A stretch of DNA of 64,000 nt from positions 186,001 to 250,000 of the forward strand of contig NZ_SLWW01000001.1 in the NCBI RefSeq assembly GCF_004342445.1. Direction: 5' to 3'. The notes under the pieces are model-generated. The model was not told the origin of the DNA. It was given only the letters and a program-made list of their open reading frames with translations, and did not search any database. This document shows, piece after piece, positions 37,234 to 47,008 of the stretch. Source of the stretch: Rhodovulum euryhalinum. Lineage in GTDB: Bacteria > Pseudomonadota > Alphaproteobacteria > Rhodobacterales > Rhodobacteraceae. How positions within the stretch are numbered: position 1 is the first letter of the stretch; every line of letters begins with the position of its first letter. The position numbers were made by a program, and so were the translations under genes.

Positions 37234-38156
37234 TTCGCGCCCCTCACCCCCAGCGTGCCGGTGCCCGCCACCAGGAACACCCCCGCCACGATCAGGCTGC
37301 CCAACGTTACCAGCACCATCGACAGCGCCGCGCCCAGCCCGGGGTTCGAGATCTGGAAGAAACTGTCATAGATCGCCGAGGCGATGAAATCCGACGTGCC
37401 GCCGCCCAAAATCTCGGGCATCGCGAAATCGGTCAGCGTCAGCGTGAACACCACGACCGAGGCCCCGATCAGCCCCGGTTTCGCCATCGGGATCACCACG
37501 TGGCGAAAGGTCGAGATCCAGCGTGCCCCCAGGCTTTCGGACGCCAGTTCCATGTCCTCGGGGATCGCGGCCAGTGCGGGGACCAGCAGCAGGATCGCAA
37601 ACGGCAGCATGTATTGCACCAGCCCGAAGATCACCGCCGGATAGGTGAACAGCAGATCGACGGTCGGCAGCCCCATCCCCGCCAGCGCCGAATTCACCAG
37701 CCCCTCGCGCCCCAGCACGATCAGCCAGCCATAGGCCCGCACCACCTGCCCGATGAAGAACGGCAGGAACAGCGCCACCAGCAGCGCCTTGCGCAGCGCC
37801 GCCGACCGCGTGCGCACCAGCGCATAGGCATAGGGAAAAGCCAGCGCGACCGCGATCGCCGTCACCAGCACCGCACCCAGCAGCGTCCGGCCCAGGACGC
37901 GGGCATAGACGGGCCGGTCCAGGATCGTCTGGTAATTCGTCAGGCTATAGGCCTCTGTCAGCCGGTAGGTGGCCAGGTCCAGCTCGTGCAGGCTGTATTC
38001 CAGCATGTAGCCCAGCCCGATCACCAGCACGCCGACCAGCACCAGCGCGGGCGCCAGCAAGCCCCACGCCGTCAGGCGCCGCAGCCGCGCGGGCCATAGC
38101 ACCGCCGCGGCGGCCTCCAGCCCGTCGAGCAGGCGCCAGGACAGGGGGTATTTCAT
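37230..38156 (-). CDS. ABC transporter permease, PotB-like
   Basis: Permease of 308 residues with about six helices; a cytoplasmic N-terminal stretch precedes helix 1 (LLAPALVLVGVLVIGLGYML). The EAA-type loop is SESLGARWISTFRHVVIPMAKPGL (about 217-240). It pairs with the PotC-like subunit to form the channel. The gene follows the binding-protein gene by 51 bases and overlaps the next permease gene by four. Confidence 0.88.
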   Translation of the reverse strand: MKYPLSWRLLDGLEAAAAVLWPARLRRLTAWGLLAPALVLVGVLVIGLGYMLEYSLHELDLATYRLTEAYSLTNYQTILDRPVYARVLGRTLLGAVLVTAIAVALAFPYAYALVRTRSAALRKALLVALFLPFFIGQVVRAYGWLIVLGREGLVNSALAGMGLPTVDLLFTYPAVIFGLVQYMLPFAILLLVPALAAIPEDMELASESLGARWISTFRHVVIPMAKPGLIGASVVVFTLTLTDFAMPEILGGGTSDFIASAIYDSFFQISNPGLGAALSMVLVTLGSLIVAGVFLVAGTGTLGVRGAK

Positions 38157-38207
38157 GCGCGACTCGCGGGGGTTGGGCGGGGCCGGTCAGGCCCCGCCGC
38201 ACGGGGC

Positions 38208-39293
38208 TCAGCCTTGGAAGATCTCGTTGAACTTCGCAAACCAGATCGGCTGGTTTTCCACCAGCACCGGCGAGGGCACCGAGACGAGACGCGCGAAATC
38301 TTCCGGCTTCGTCGGATAGGACGGATCGCCCACCAGGTCCGCGGGCGGCGCGATCCCCGGATAGACGGGCGGCAGGCCCAGCAGCGAACACCACTTCTCC
38401 TGCGCCTCGCGCGACAGGGCGAAGTTGACGAACTCCCTGGCCCAGTGCTCCTCGTTCGCAGGCAGGCCCCTGGGCACCCACAACCCGTCGGTATCGACCT
38501 TGCAGCCCTCTTTCGGCACGGTCCATTCCACGTCGATCCCGCTTTGCCGCGCGGCGCGCGCGTTCACGGAAATCGTGCAGGCCAGGTCGATCTCGCCATT
38601 CTGGAACCAGGTGGTGAAATCGGCATCCTCGCCCAGAAGCGGCGCGTTCTCCTTGAGCTTGCGGTAGAATTCATAGCCCGGCTCCATGTTGCCGGGGATA
38701 TCCTCGAACGTGCCGCCGCCCGCGATCACCGCGATCGGGTTGAAGCCGATCCCGTCATCGTAAAGCGCCACCCGCCCCTTGAATTTCGGGTCCAGCATGA
38801 CCGTCCAGCTGTCGGGCGCCCCGTCGGGGAAGGCTTCGGGCCGGTAGGCGCAGACATAGACATAGGCATAGGTGTTCACCAGCGGATAGCCGTCCAGCCC
38901 CGTGGGCTTGGCCAGCGGCAGCAGCCCGTCGAGGTTGGACAGGTCGCTGAGGTCGACCGTCACGCCGCGCAGCGCGGAAATCGTGGCGTTGGTGGTGGTG
39001 TCCCAGTTGACGTGAATGGGCGGGATGCGCCCCTGGTCGACCGCGGCCCAGATCTTGGGCTTGATCTCGTTATCCTCGGTGAAATCCAGCCGCACGGGGA
39101 TGCCGGTCGCGGCGGTGAACGGGTCGGCCACGCCTTCCTTCAGCGCGTCGCCCCAGGCGCCGCCCCAGGCCCGCACGATGATCTCGGACGGCTTGTCCTG
39201 CGCCCGCAGGATGCCCGGCATGGCCAGCGCGCCGGCCCCCGCCGCGCCCAGTTTCAGGAATGTCCGCCGCCCGGCGAAATCGGTGATCGTCAT
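38208..39293 (-). CDS. ABC transporter substrate-binding protein, PotD-like, Tat signal
   Basis: Extracellular solute-binding protein of 361 residues with a twin-arginine signal (GRRTFLKLGAAGAG, cleavage near LRAQD). The mature part resembles PotD/PotF-type proteins (EIIVRAWGGAWGDALKEGV, then GVALYDDGIGFN-like and DFTTWFQNGEIDLACT segments). Tat export suggests folding before secretion. The key polyamine-binding acidic and aromatic residues could not be matched with confidence, so the ligand is open. Its ATG overlaps the stop of the ATPase gene. Confidence 0.85.
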   Translation of the reverse strand: MTITDFAGRRTFLKLGAAGAGALAMPGILRAQDKPSEIIVRAWGGAWGDALKEGVADPFTAATGIPVRLDFTEDNEIKPKIWAAVDQGRIPPIHVNWDTTTNATISALRGVTVDLSDLSNLDGLLPLAKPTGLDGYPLVNTYAYVYVCAYRPEAFPDGAPDSWTVMLDPKFKGRVALYDDGIGFNPIAVIAGGGTFEDIPGNMEPGYEFYRKLKENAPLLGEDADFTTWFQNGEIDLACTISVNARAARQSGIDVEWTVPKEGCKVDTDGLWVPRGLPANEEHWAREFVNFALSREAQEKWCSLLGLPPVYPGIAPPADLVGDPSYPTKPEDFARLVSVPSPVLVENQPIWFAKFNEIFQG

Positions 39294-40423
39294 GTCGTAA
39301 GGCTCCCCGTTGGTTTGTTTTCCGTGGTCACGGCAGGGGCGGGCCCCGCCGGAAAGGCGATCAGGTCGCGCGCCGCCCATTCCAGCCGCACCGGCTGGGT
39401 CTCGTCGTAAACCGAATGGCTGACCGGATCGTGGTCGAACACGTTCAGCACCGCGCCGCCCAGCCCCGGCACCTCGACCGCATAGACCATCCGCTCGCCC
39501 TCGAAGATGCGCTGGCGCACGATGCCGTCCACCGCGTTCTCGAACCGGGGCGCGCCGTCCCGCGGGCCGATGGCGATCTGCTCGGCGCGGATCGCGCATT
39601 CGACCGCCGCACCGGCGCCCAGCACCGCGCCGCCGCCGCGGGCGGTCAGCGTGGCCTCGCCCGCCGCCACCGTCACCGCCTCGCCTGTCTCTTTGGTCAC
39701 CCGGCCCGGGAACATCGAGGTCACCCCGATGAACCGCGCGACGAAGGGCGTTCCGGGCTGGCGATACAGCGATACCGGGTCGTCGGCCTGCTGGATCACG
39801 CCGCCCTCCATCACCACGATCCGGTCCGACATCACCAGCGCCTCGCGCTGGTCATGGGTGACGTTGATCGTGGTCACGCCAAGTTCCTGCTGAATACGGC
39901 GGAATTCCAGCTGCATGTCCTCGCGCAACTTGCGGTCCAGCGCCGACAAGGGTTCGTCCAGCAGCAACAGGTCCGGGCTGAAGACCAGCGCGCGGGCGAT
40001 CGCCACCCGCTGCTGCTGGCCGCCCGACAGTTCATGCGGGCGGCGGTCCTTGAAATCGCCCAGCCGCACAAGGCCAAGATACTCGTCCACCAGCCCCGGG
40101 ATCTTCGCCGGAGCGAACCGTCTCATCTTCAGCGGATAGGCCACGTTCTCGGCCGCCGTCATGTGCGGAAACAGCGCCAGCTTCTGGAACACCATGCCGA
40201 TGGACCGCCGGTAGGGCGGCACCGCGTCGACCCGCCGCCCGCCGATCCGGATCTCGCCCGCGTCCGGGTGTTCGAACCCCGCGATCATCCGCAACAGCGT
40301 GGTCTTGCCGCACCCCGAGGGGCCGACCACGGTCAGGAAATCGCCCCGGTCCACGTGCAGCGTGGCGTCCGACACCGCGGCGACCGTCCCGAACAGCTTC
40401 GAGACGCCTGCGATTTCGACCAT
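39290..40423 (-). CDS. ABC transporter ATPase, PotA-like
   Basis: ATPase of about 377 residues: Walker A GPSGCGKTT (about 34-42), Q-loop VFQKLALFPHM, signature LSGGQQQR (about 134-141), Walker B LLLLDEP and H-loop THDQ. A C-terminal TOBE-type domain follows (about 240-360). Translation may begin at ATG 40423 or at an upstream GTG (40447) that adds eight residues; neither has a strong ribosome site. It is the first transporter gene, 128 bases after the SDR gene on the same strand. Confidence 0.87.
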   Translation of the reverse strand: MVEIAGVSKLFGTVAAVSDATLHVDRGDFLTVVGPSGCGKTTLLRMIAGFEHPDAGEIRIGGRRVDAVPPYRRSIGMVFQKLALFPHMTAAENVAYPLKMRRFAPAKIPGLVDEYLGLVRLGDFKDRRPHELSGGQQQRVAIARALVFSPDLLLLDEPLSALDRKLREDMQLEFRRIQQELGVTTINVTHDQREALVMSDRIVVMEGGVIQQADDPVSLYRQPGTPFVARFIGVTSMFPGRVTKETGEAVTVAAGEATLTARGGGAVLGAGAAVECAIRAEQIAIGPRDGAPRFENAVDGIVRQRIFEGERMVYAVEVPGLGGAVLNVFDHDPVSHSVYDETQPVRLEWAARDLIAFPAGPAPAVTTENKPTGSLTT

Positions 40424-40551
40424 CCGTTTACTGGAACCCGTGTCCACCGACCCACCCCCGCGCGTGCCCGGATGCTGGTCGGGCGCGCGGGAAGTGTCAA
40501 GTTGACCCTTCGGCTGCGACCGGACGGGATGGCCGGAAAATTCCGTGGAGT

Positions 40552-41337
40552 TCAGATCGACGCCAGATAGCCGCCATCGACGTAAAGGATCTGCCCGGTG
40601 ACATAGGCCGCCGCGTCCGAAGCAAGAAAAACGGTGGCGCCCACCAGGTCCTCCAGCCGGCCGAACCGGCGCATCGGGATCTTGCCCAGCATGGCCTTCT
40701 GCCAGTCCTCGTCCCGGTAGAACACCTCGGTCAGCTCGGTCCGGAAATAGCCCGGCCCCAGCGCGTTGACCCGTATCCCCGCCCCCGCCCATTCGGATGA
40801 CAGCGCCCGCGTCATTCCCATAAGCCCGCTTTTCGACGCAGTATAGGGCGCCGCCGTCGGCACCCCCACCGCCGAGGTCAGCGAACCAAGGTTGACGATG
40901 CTGCCTCCCCGCCCGGCGGCCAGCAGCGGCCGGGCGAACCCCTGGGCCACAAAGAACGCGCCCTTCAGGTTGGTGTCGACGATCCTGTCCCACAGATCGG
41001 GCATCACCTCGGCAGAGGGGCAGACCTCCTCGATTCCGGCATTGTTCACCAGGATGTCGGGAGACATTCCAAGACTTTGAATACGTTTGAAAAGTTCGTC
41101 TATAGCAGCAATATCCGACACGTCGGCGGCCAGCGGGATCGCGGTCCGGCCCTGCGCCGCGACCGCCTCGCAGACCGGGTCGAGCGTGACCTCGTCGCGG
41201 CCCACGGCAAGGATGTCGGCCCCGTGCGCGGCCAGCCCCTCGGCCAGCGCGCGGCCGATCCCCCGGCTTGCCCCGGTGACCAGCGCCACCCGCCCCGTCA
41301 GATCGAAATTCGCCCCTGTCACAGCCCCGCCCCGCAT
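40552..41337 (-). CDS. Short-chain dehydrogenase/reductase (SDR)
   Basis: Classical SDR of 261 residues: nucleotide motif GASRGIG (about 22-28), NNAG (about 94-97), catalytic Ser in LGSLTSAVG and the YTASK pair (Y and K about 158-162), then NALGPGYFRT. It oxidises or reduces a secondary alcohol with NAD(P). As first gene of the HisD-like/ABC cluster it may do the first step on an imported diol or sugar acid; HpsO of dihydroxypropanesulfonate breakdown is an SDR, which fits that idea. A GTG at 41322 is an alternative start. Confidence 0.85.
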   Translation of the reverse strand: MRGGAVTGANFDLTGRVALVTGASRGIGRALAEGLAAHGADILAVGRDEVTLDPVCEAVAAQGRTAIPLAADVSDIAAIDELFKRIQSLGMSPDILVNNAGIEEVCPSAEVMPDLWDRIVDTNLKGAFFVAQGFARPLLAAGRGGSIVNLGSLTSAVGVPTAAPYTASKSGLMGMTRALSSEWAGAGIRVNALGPGYFRTELTEVFYRDEDWQKAMLGKIPMRRFGRLEDLVGATVFLASDAAAYVTGQILYVDGGYLASI

Positions 41338-41497
41338 TTTCGCACGGCCGCATCAGACCCCGTTCGCGGGCGGACTGTCAAACCCGAACCGCGCCGGGCA
41401 GCATCGGGGTCGCGGCCGGGGCGATGCCCCCTTCAGCATCGCGCACGGCTTGACTAAAGTGGCGCCGACCCGCCCAGCCCCGGCAAGGACCACCCCC

Positions 41498-42508
41498 ATG
41501 ACCACCCCCGTCCCGCCCGCCGCCCGCCCCTCGCCCGCGCCCCGCCGCGTATTCCTGCTGGGGGCCACCGGCACCATCGGCCGGGCAACGGTGACAGCCC
41601 TGCTCGAACGCGGGCACGAGGTCGTCTGTTTCGTCCGCCCGGACAGCAAGGGCGCGCGGGACAGGGGCCTGCCGCCGGGGGCGGATCTGCGGCAGGGAGA
41701 CGTGACCGACCCGGCCTCGCTGGCCCGCGACGGGTTCCGGGGCGAGCGGTTCGATGCGCTGGTATCCTGCCTCGCCTCGCGCACGGGGGCACCGCGGGAC
41801 GCCTGGGCGATCGACCACAAGGCCCATTCCAATGCGCTGGCCGCGGCACGCAAGGCGGGGGTGGGCCAGGTGGTCCTGCTGTCCGCGATCTGCGTGCAAA
41901 GGCCGCTGCTGGCCTTCCAGCAGGCCAAGCTGGCCTTCGAGGAGGAACTGGCCGCCTCGGGGCTGGACTATTCCATCGTGCGGCCGACGGCGTTCTTCAA
42001 GTCGCTTTCGGGCCAGGTCGAACGGGTCCGGCAGGGCAAGCCGTTCCTGATCTTCGGCGACGGGCGGCTGACGGCCTGCAAGCCGATCAGCGACGCCGAT
42101 CTGGGCCGCTACATGGCCGACTGCCTGGACGATCCGGCGCTGAGGAACCGCATCCTGCCGATCGGCGGGCCGGGCCCGGCGATCACCCCGCGCGAGCAGG
42201 GCGAATACCTGTTCCGGGCGCTGGGGCGCGAGGCCAGGTTCCGGGCGGTTCCGGTGGCGATGATGGATGCGATCATCGGCGGGCTGGGCGTACTGGGCCA
42301 CATCTCGCCCCGGATGCGCGACAAGGCAGAGTTCGCGCGGATCGGGCGATACTACGCGACCGAGTCGATGCTGGTCCTCGACCCTGCAACCGGGCGCTAC
42401 GATGCCGGGGCAACCCCCTCCTACGGGACCGAGACGCTGTTCGACTACTACGACCGGCTGCTGCGCGGCGAGGAACGCGTCGATCTGGGCGAGCACGCGG
42501 TGTTCTGA
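41498..42508 (+). CDS. bciA: Divinyl (proto)chlorophyllide 8-vinyl reductase, BciA type
   Basis: NAD(P)H-dependent extended-SDR protein of 336 residues. It reduces the C8 vinyl group in bacteriochlorophyll synthesis. The Rossmann motif FLLGATGTIGRATV is near 19-32. Family-specific segments are KPISDADLGRYMADCLDD (about 194-211), PIGGPGPAITPREQGEYLFR (about 221-240) and IGRYYATESMLVLDP (about 284-298), which match plant DVR and Rhodobacter BciA as I recall them. No other photosynthesis gene is in the window, so it lies outside any photosynthesis gene cluster. It is divergent from the SDR gene. Confidence 0.82.
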   Translation: MTTPVPPAARPSPAPRRVFLLGATGTIGRATVTALLERGHEVVCFVRPDSKGARDRGLPPGADLRQGDVTDPASLARDGFRGERFDALVSCLASRTGAPRDAWAIDHKAHSNALAAARKAGVGQVVLLSAICVQRPLLAFQQAKLAFEEELAASGLDYSIVRPTAFFKSLSGQVERVRQGKPFLIFGDGRLTACKPISDADLGRYMADCLDDPALRNRILPIGGPGPAITPREQGEYLFRALGREARFRAVPVAMMDAIIGGLGVLGHISPRMRDKAEFARIGRYYATESMLVLDPATGRYDAGATPSYGTETLFDYYDRLLRGEERVDLGEHAVF

Positions 42509-42597
42509 CGGCACCGCGCCCGGGCCGTTGGTTGACAGCCCGGCGGCCCGGCCCCTATGCCGGTCGGACACCGCCCCCAACAGCCGAAGGGCCAAGG

Positions 42598-43548
42598 ATG
42601 ACCCGCCAAAAGGACCGATCCGCCCGGCCCGACCGGCCCGGCACCGCCGGGATCCCCGGCGGGATGGCGGCGATGGCGGTGGCGATGCTGCTGCTGCCTG
42701 TGGGCGATGCCTTTGCCAAGCTGCTGACCGGCGCCATGCCGCCGCTCGAGGTGGCGCTTTGGCGACTCGCCTCGCAGGTGCTGTGGCTGCTGCCGGTGGC
42801 AGTCCTGCTTCGAGGTCGGTTTCGCGGGCGGATGCTCTCGCCGGTGGTGGCGCTGTCGGGCCTTTTGATGGCAACGACCCTTTTCGGTCTCATCACTGCC
42901 TTCGCCGTGATGCCGATCGCGACCGCCATCGCGATCTTCTTTGTGGAACCGCTGCTGCTGACGCTGCTGGCGGGGCCGCTTCTGGGCGAAGTGCCGGGGC
43001 CGAAGCGGCTGATCGCGGTCGGGGTCGGCCTTGTCGGCGCGCTGATCGTGATCCGGCCCAGTTTCGCCGCCTTCGGGCCTGCGGCGCTGTTCCCGCTGCT
43101 GGCCGCGCTGGCCTATGCGCTGAACATGATCCTGCTGCGGCGGGCCAGTGCCACCCGCTCGGCGCTGACGATCCAGATGGGCGCCTCGATCTATGCGGCG
43201 CTTGCGATGGCGGTTCTCGTCGGCGGACTGGTTGCGGCCGGCCGGCTGGAGATGGCGATTCCGGCACTGCCCGGCTGGGAATGGGCTGCGATCCTGGGGG
43301 CGGGCGCGACCGCGACCGCGGCCTTCGTGCTGATCGCCGAGGCGTTCCGCCGCGCCGAGGCCAGCAGCCTGGCACCGCTTCAATATCTTGAAATCGTGGG
43401 CGCGACCGCGGTGGGGTATCTGGTCTTCGGGGAGTTCCCGGACCGTGTGACCTGGCTGGGCGTCGCGATCATCCTGGGCTCGGGGCTGTATGTCTATCGC
43501 CGGGAACGCCAGCAGGACCGGGATGTGGGCCGGCGGGTCGGGCCCTGA
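42598..43548 (+). CDS. EamA/DMT-family transporter
   Basis: A 316-residue membrane protein with ten hydrophobic helices arranged as two EamA repeats (about 22-150 and 160-295), the drug/metabolite transporter fold. The second repeat ends LQYLEIVGATAVGYLVFGEFPD, a typical EamA signature. Family members export amino acids, nucleobases or other metabolites; the substrate here is unknown. It follows bciA by 89 bases on the same strand but probably is functionally separate. Confidence 0.85.
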   Translation: MTRQKDRSARPDRPGTAGIPGGMAAMAVAMLLLPVGDAFAKLLTGAMPPLEVALWRLASQVLWLLPVAVLLRGRFRGRMLSPVVALSGLLMATTLFGLITAFAVMPIATAIAIFFVEPLLLTLLAGPLLGEVPGPKRLIAVGVGLVGALIVIRPSFAAFGPAALFPLLAALAYALNMILLRRASATRSALTIQMGASIYAALAMAVLVGGLVAAGRLEMAIPALPGWEWAAILGAGATATAAFVLIAEAFRRAEASSLAPLQYLEIVGATAVGYLVFGEFPDRVTWLGVAIILGSGLYVYRRERQQDRDVGRRVGP

Positions 43549-43645
43549 CCGGCCCGCCGATCCGGCCACGCGCATACAGCCTTGACCTTCCGGTTGCAGG
43601 AAGCCGCATAAGGGCGGACAGCGACCAGTCCAGCAAAGGCGCGAC

Positions 43646-43840
43646 ATGCGATTTTCCATTCCGGACATGATCTGCGGTCACTGCACCGGCACGATCGAGA
43701 CGGCTATCCGCGGCCTTGATCCATCGGCCCGCATCGACTGCAACCTCGATGCCCACACCGTGCGCGTCGAAACCGTGCTTGATCCCTCGGTGGTTATCGC
43801 GGCCATCGAGGAGGTGGGCTATGGCGTGACGCAGATCTGA
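43646..43840 (+). CDS. Heavy-metal-associated (HMA) domain protein, CopZ-like
   Basis: A 64-residue ferredoxin-like HMA domain with the metal motif MICGHC (Cys10 and Cys13) and a conserved C-terminal EEVGYGVTQI. It probably shuttles Cu(I) or another soft metal in the cytoplasm. The usual partner P-type ATPase CopA is not adjacent. GH in the CxxC spacing (C-G-H-C) differs from the common CxSC, which could tune metal affinity. Confidence 0.85.
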   Translation: MRFSIPDMICGHCTGTIETAIRGLDPSARIDCNLDAHTVRVETVLDPSVVIAAIEEVGYGVTQI

Positions 43841-43856
43841 CCGGCCGGGGCCGTCC

Positions 43857-45515
43857 TCAGCGTTGCCGGGTCTGCCAGTCAGGGTGACTCCAGGGCACGG
43901 CCTCGTCGCGCGGCAGGGGCGGGCGGCCGAGGATATGGTCGCTGGCCTTCTCGCCCACCATGATCGAGGGCGCGTTCAGGTTGCCGTTGGGGATGCGCGG
44001 AAAGATCGAACTGTCGGCCACGCGCAGCCCCTCGACCCCGATCACGCGGGTTTCGGGATCGACCACCGCCAGCGGATCGCTTGCCGCGCCCATCCGGCAG
44101 GTACCGCAGGGGTGATAGGCGCTTTCGACATGTTCGCGCACGAAATCGTCGATCTCGTCGTCGGTCTGCACCTGCGGCCCCGGCTGGATCTCGTGCCGAA
44201 CGAACGGGCGGAACGCCTCTTGTGCAAAGATCTCGCGGGTCAGGCGGATGCAGGTGCGGAAATCCTGCCAGTCCTGCGGGGTCGACATGTAGTTGAAACG
44301 GATCGCGGGCGGGGTGGCCGGATCGGCGCCGCCCAGCGTGACAGCCCCGCGCGAGGGGCTGCGCATCGGGCCGACATGGGCCTGGAAACCATGCCCCTCG
44401 GCCGCGGCCTGCCCGTCATAGCGCACGGCGATGGGCAGGAAGTGATACTGGATGTCCGGATAGTCGACGCCCGCGCGCGACCGGATGAAGGCCGCGCTTT
44501 CGAACTGGTTCGACGCCCCCGGCCCCTGCCGGGTGACCAGCCATTGCGCCCCCACCAGCGCCTTGCCGAAGAGGTTCCAGTAGCGGTAGAGCGTCACCGG
44601 CTGGCTCGCGGCCATCTGGATGTAAAGCTCCAGGTGGTCCTGAAGGTTCTGCCCGACGCCGGGGCGGTCGGCGATCACCTTGATCCCATGGTCGGCCAGA
44701 TGCGCCCCCGGCCCGATCCCCGACAGCATCAACAGCTTTGGCGAATTGATGGTCGAGGCCGCAAGGATCACCTCGCGCCGCGCGCCGATCACCTCGACCC
44801 GGCCGCCGCGGTCGACCTCGACGCCGGTGGCGCGGCCCGCCTCGATCACCACGCGCCGGGCCAGCGCGCGCACCAGCCCGCAATTGGACCGCCTCAGCGC
44901 CGGTTTCAGGTAGGCCGTCGCCGCCGACCAGCGCCGCCCGCGCCAGATCGTGCGGTCCATCGGGCCGAAGCCCTCCTGCTTGGCGCCGTTGTAGTCGGGC
45001 GTCAGCTCATAACCCGCCTGCCGCCCGGCCTCGACGAAGGCATGGAACAGCGGATTGCGCCGCGGCCCACGGGTGACGTGCAGCGGCCCCGTGCTGCCCC
45101 GCCACGCCGGATCGCCGCCCTGCCCGCCCGCGTGCCAGTGTTCCATCCGCCGGAAATAGGGCAGCACGTCCGCATAGGCCCAGCCCGTCGCCCCCGCCTC
45201 GGCCCAGTGGTCGAAATCGCGCGCGTGGCCCCGGACATAGACCATGCCGTTGATGCTGGACGATCCCCCGATCACCTTGCCGCGCGGACAGGCCAGGCGG
45301 CGGCCGCCCAGGTGCGGCTCGGGCTCAGTGCGGAACCCCCAGTCGTAGCGGGCCATGTTCATCGGGTAACTCAGCGCGCCCGGCATCTGGATGAACGGGC
45401 CCGCATCGGTGCCGCCATGTTCGATCACCAGCACGCTTGCACCCGTCCCGGACAGCCGGTCGGCCAGAACGCAGCCCGCCGAGCCCGCGCCAACGATGAC
45501 GAAATCGGCCTCCAT
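43857..45515 (-). CDS. betA: Choline dehydrogenase BetA
   Basis: GMC flavoprotein of 552 residues that oxidises choline to betaine aldehyde. The FAD motif [15 protein letters not shown] is at 6-20, the second GMC signature [14 protein letters not shown] near 83-96, and the catalytic histidine lies in [13 protein letters not shown] (about 462-474), followed by [15 protein letters not shown]. It lies 9 bases downstream of betB, in the betI-betB-betA order on the minus strand. Close GMC relatives with other alcohol substrates exist; the betB/betI/choX neighbours make choline by far the most likely. Confidence 0.92.
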   Translation of the reverse strand: MEADFVIVGAGSAGCVLADRLSGTGASVLVIEHGGTDAGPFIQMPGALSYPMNMARYDWGFRTEPEPHLGGRRLACPRGKVIGGSSSINGMVYVRGHARDFDHWAEAGATGWAYADVLPYFRRMEHWHAGGQGGDPAWRGSTGPLHVTRGPRRNPLFHAFVEAGRQAGYELTPDYNGAKQEGFGPMDRTIWRGRRWSAATAYLKPALRRSNCGLVRALARRVVIEAGRATGVEVDRGGRVEVIGARREVILAASTINSPKLLMLSGIGPGAHLADHGIKVIADRPGVGQNLQDHLELYIQMAASQPVTLYRYWNLFGKALVGAQWLVTRQGPGASNQFESAAFIRSRAGVDYPDIQYHFLPIAVRYDGQAAAEGHGFQAHVGPMRSPSRGAVTLGGADPATPPAIRFNYMSTPQDWQDFRTCIRLTREIFAQEAFRPFVRHEIQPGPQVQTDDEIDDFVREHVESAYHPCGTCRMGAASDPLAVVDPETRVIGVEGLRVADSSIFPRIPNGNLNAPSIMVGEKASDHILGRPPLPRDEAVPWSHPDWQTRQR

Positions 45516-45524
45516 CCCCGCCCC

Positions 45525-46982
45525 CTAATACGGCGCCTCAACCCGTCCCATCCGGACGAAGACCGACTTCAACTGCGAATAGTGCTCGATCGCGGCGGCG
45601 GCGTTCTCGCGGCCCACGCCCGACATCTTTACCCCGCCGAAGGGCATCTCGACCGGCGCGTCGTTGTAGGAATTCACGAAACAGGTGCCCGCCTGAAGCC
45701 GCGCGATCACCCGGTGCGCCCGCGCGATGTCGCGGGTGAAGACCCCCGCCGACAGCCCGTAATCGGTCGCGTTGGCCCGCGCGACGGCCTCGTCCTCGTC
45801 CTCGAAGTCCAGAACGCACATGACGGGGCCGAAGATCTCTTCCCGCGCGATGGACATCGCATCGGTCACATCGGCAAAGACCGTGGGCTCGACCCAGAAA
45901 CCGGGCCGGTCGGGCACGCCCCCGCCCGCGACCAGCCGCGCCCCCTCGGCGATCCCTGCCGCGATATAGCGCGCGACGATGTCGCGCTGGGCGGCACTCG
46001 CCATCGGCCCGAAATTCGTGGCCTCGTCCAGCGGATCGCCCATCCGCACGCCCTTGAGCCGCTCGACCAGCCGGGCGAGGAAGGCGTCCCGGATGCCCTT
46101 CTGCACGAAGACCCGCGTCCCGTTCGAACAGACCTGCCCCGTGGAGTAGAAATTCCCCAGGATCGCGCCGCCCACCGCGTCGTCGAGATCGGCGTCGTCA
46201 AAGACCAGCAAGGGCGACTTGCCGCCCAGTTCCATCGTGACGTGCTTCATCCCCTCGGCGGCCATTGCATAGACCTTGCGCCCCGTCGGAACGGACCCCG
46301 TCAGCGAGACCTTGGCCACCCGCGGGTCCGCGACCAGCCGCGCGCCGACCTCGCCTGCCCCCTGCACCACGTTGAACAGCCCCGGCGGCGCCCCCGCCTC
46401 GGTCAGGATCTCCGCGATCTTCAGCGCGCAAAGCGGCGTCACCTCGGAGGGCTTGAACACCATCGCGTTGCCGCAGGCCAGCGCAGGCGCGGCCTTCCAG
46501 CAAGCGATCTGGGTGGGATAGTTCCAGGCCCCGATGCCCACGCAGACCCCCAGCGGCTCCCGGATCGTATAGGCCCAGTTCTGGCCCAGCGGGATGTGCT
46601 GTCCGGTCAGCGTGCCCGCCATGCCGCCGAAATACTCCAGCGCATCCGCGCCGCTGCTGGCGTCCGCGACCAGCGTCTCCTGCAACGGCTTGCCGGTGTC
46701 GAGCGTCTCCAGCCGGCTGAGGTCGCGGTTGCGCGCGCGGATGATGTCGGCGGCGCGGCGCAGCACCCGGCCCCGCTCGGCCCCCGTGCGCGCCGCCCAG
46801 TCGGCCTGCGCGGCGGCGGCGCCGGCAAGGGCGGCCTCGATCACGGCGGGCGTGGCGGCATGGACGGTGGCGATCACCGCGCCGGTGGCGGGATGGATCA
46901 CGGGGATGGACGCACCCGCGGTATCCTCGAGATAGGCGCCGTTGACGAAATGGCTGGCCACGGGCTGCACGCTGTCGGTCAT
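45525..46982 (-). CDS. betB: Betaine aldehyde dehydrogenase BetB
   Basis: Aldehyde dehydrogenase of 485 residues converting betaine aldehyde to glycine betaine with NAD(P). The catalytic cysteine is C285 in [11 protein letters not shown], the general base E251 in [10 protein letters not shown], and [18 protein letters not shown] (151-168) is typical of BetB. The start [15 protein letters not shown] at 46982 fits the family; an in-frame extension upstream lies within betI. It lies 26 bases after betI. Confidence 0.94.
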   Translation of the reverse strand: MTDSVQPVASHFVNGAYLEDTAGASIPVIHPATGAVIATVHAATPAVIEAALAGAAAAQADWAARTGAERGRVLRRAADIIRARNRDLSRLETLDTGKPLQETLVADASSGADALEYFGGMAGTLTGQHIPLGQNWAYTIREPLGVCVGIGAWNYPTQIACWKAAPALACGNAMVFKPSEVTPLCALKIAEILTEAGAPPGLFNVVQGAGEVGARLVADPRVAKVSLTGSVPTGRKVYAMAAEGMKHVTMELGGKSPLLVFDDADLDDAVGGAILGNFYSTGQVCSNGTRVFVQKGIRDAFLARLVERLKGVRMGDPLDEATNFGPMASAAQRDIVARYIAAGIAEGARLVAGGGVPDRPGFWVEPTVFADVTDAMSIAREEIFGPVMCVLDFEDEDEAVARANATDYGLSAGVFTRDIARAHRVIARLQAGTCFVNSYNDAPVEMPFGGVKMSGVGRENAAAAIEHYSQLKSVFVRMGRVEAPY

Positions 46983-47008
46983 GGGTCGGATCCTGTGGTA
47001 GGGGGCCG

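Noticed and set aside
36433-40423. Calling the importer a spermidine/putrescine transporter
   Set aside because: The Pot-like family is broad; the polyamine-binding residues could not be confirmed and the cluster includes dehydrogenases unrelated to polyamines.
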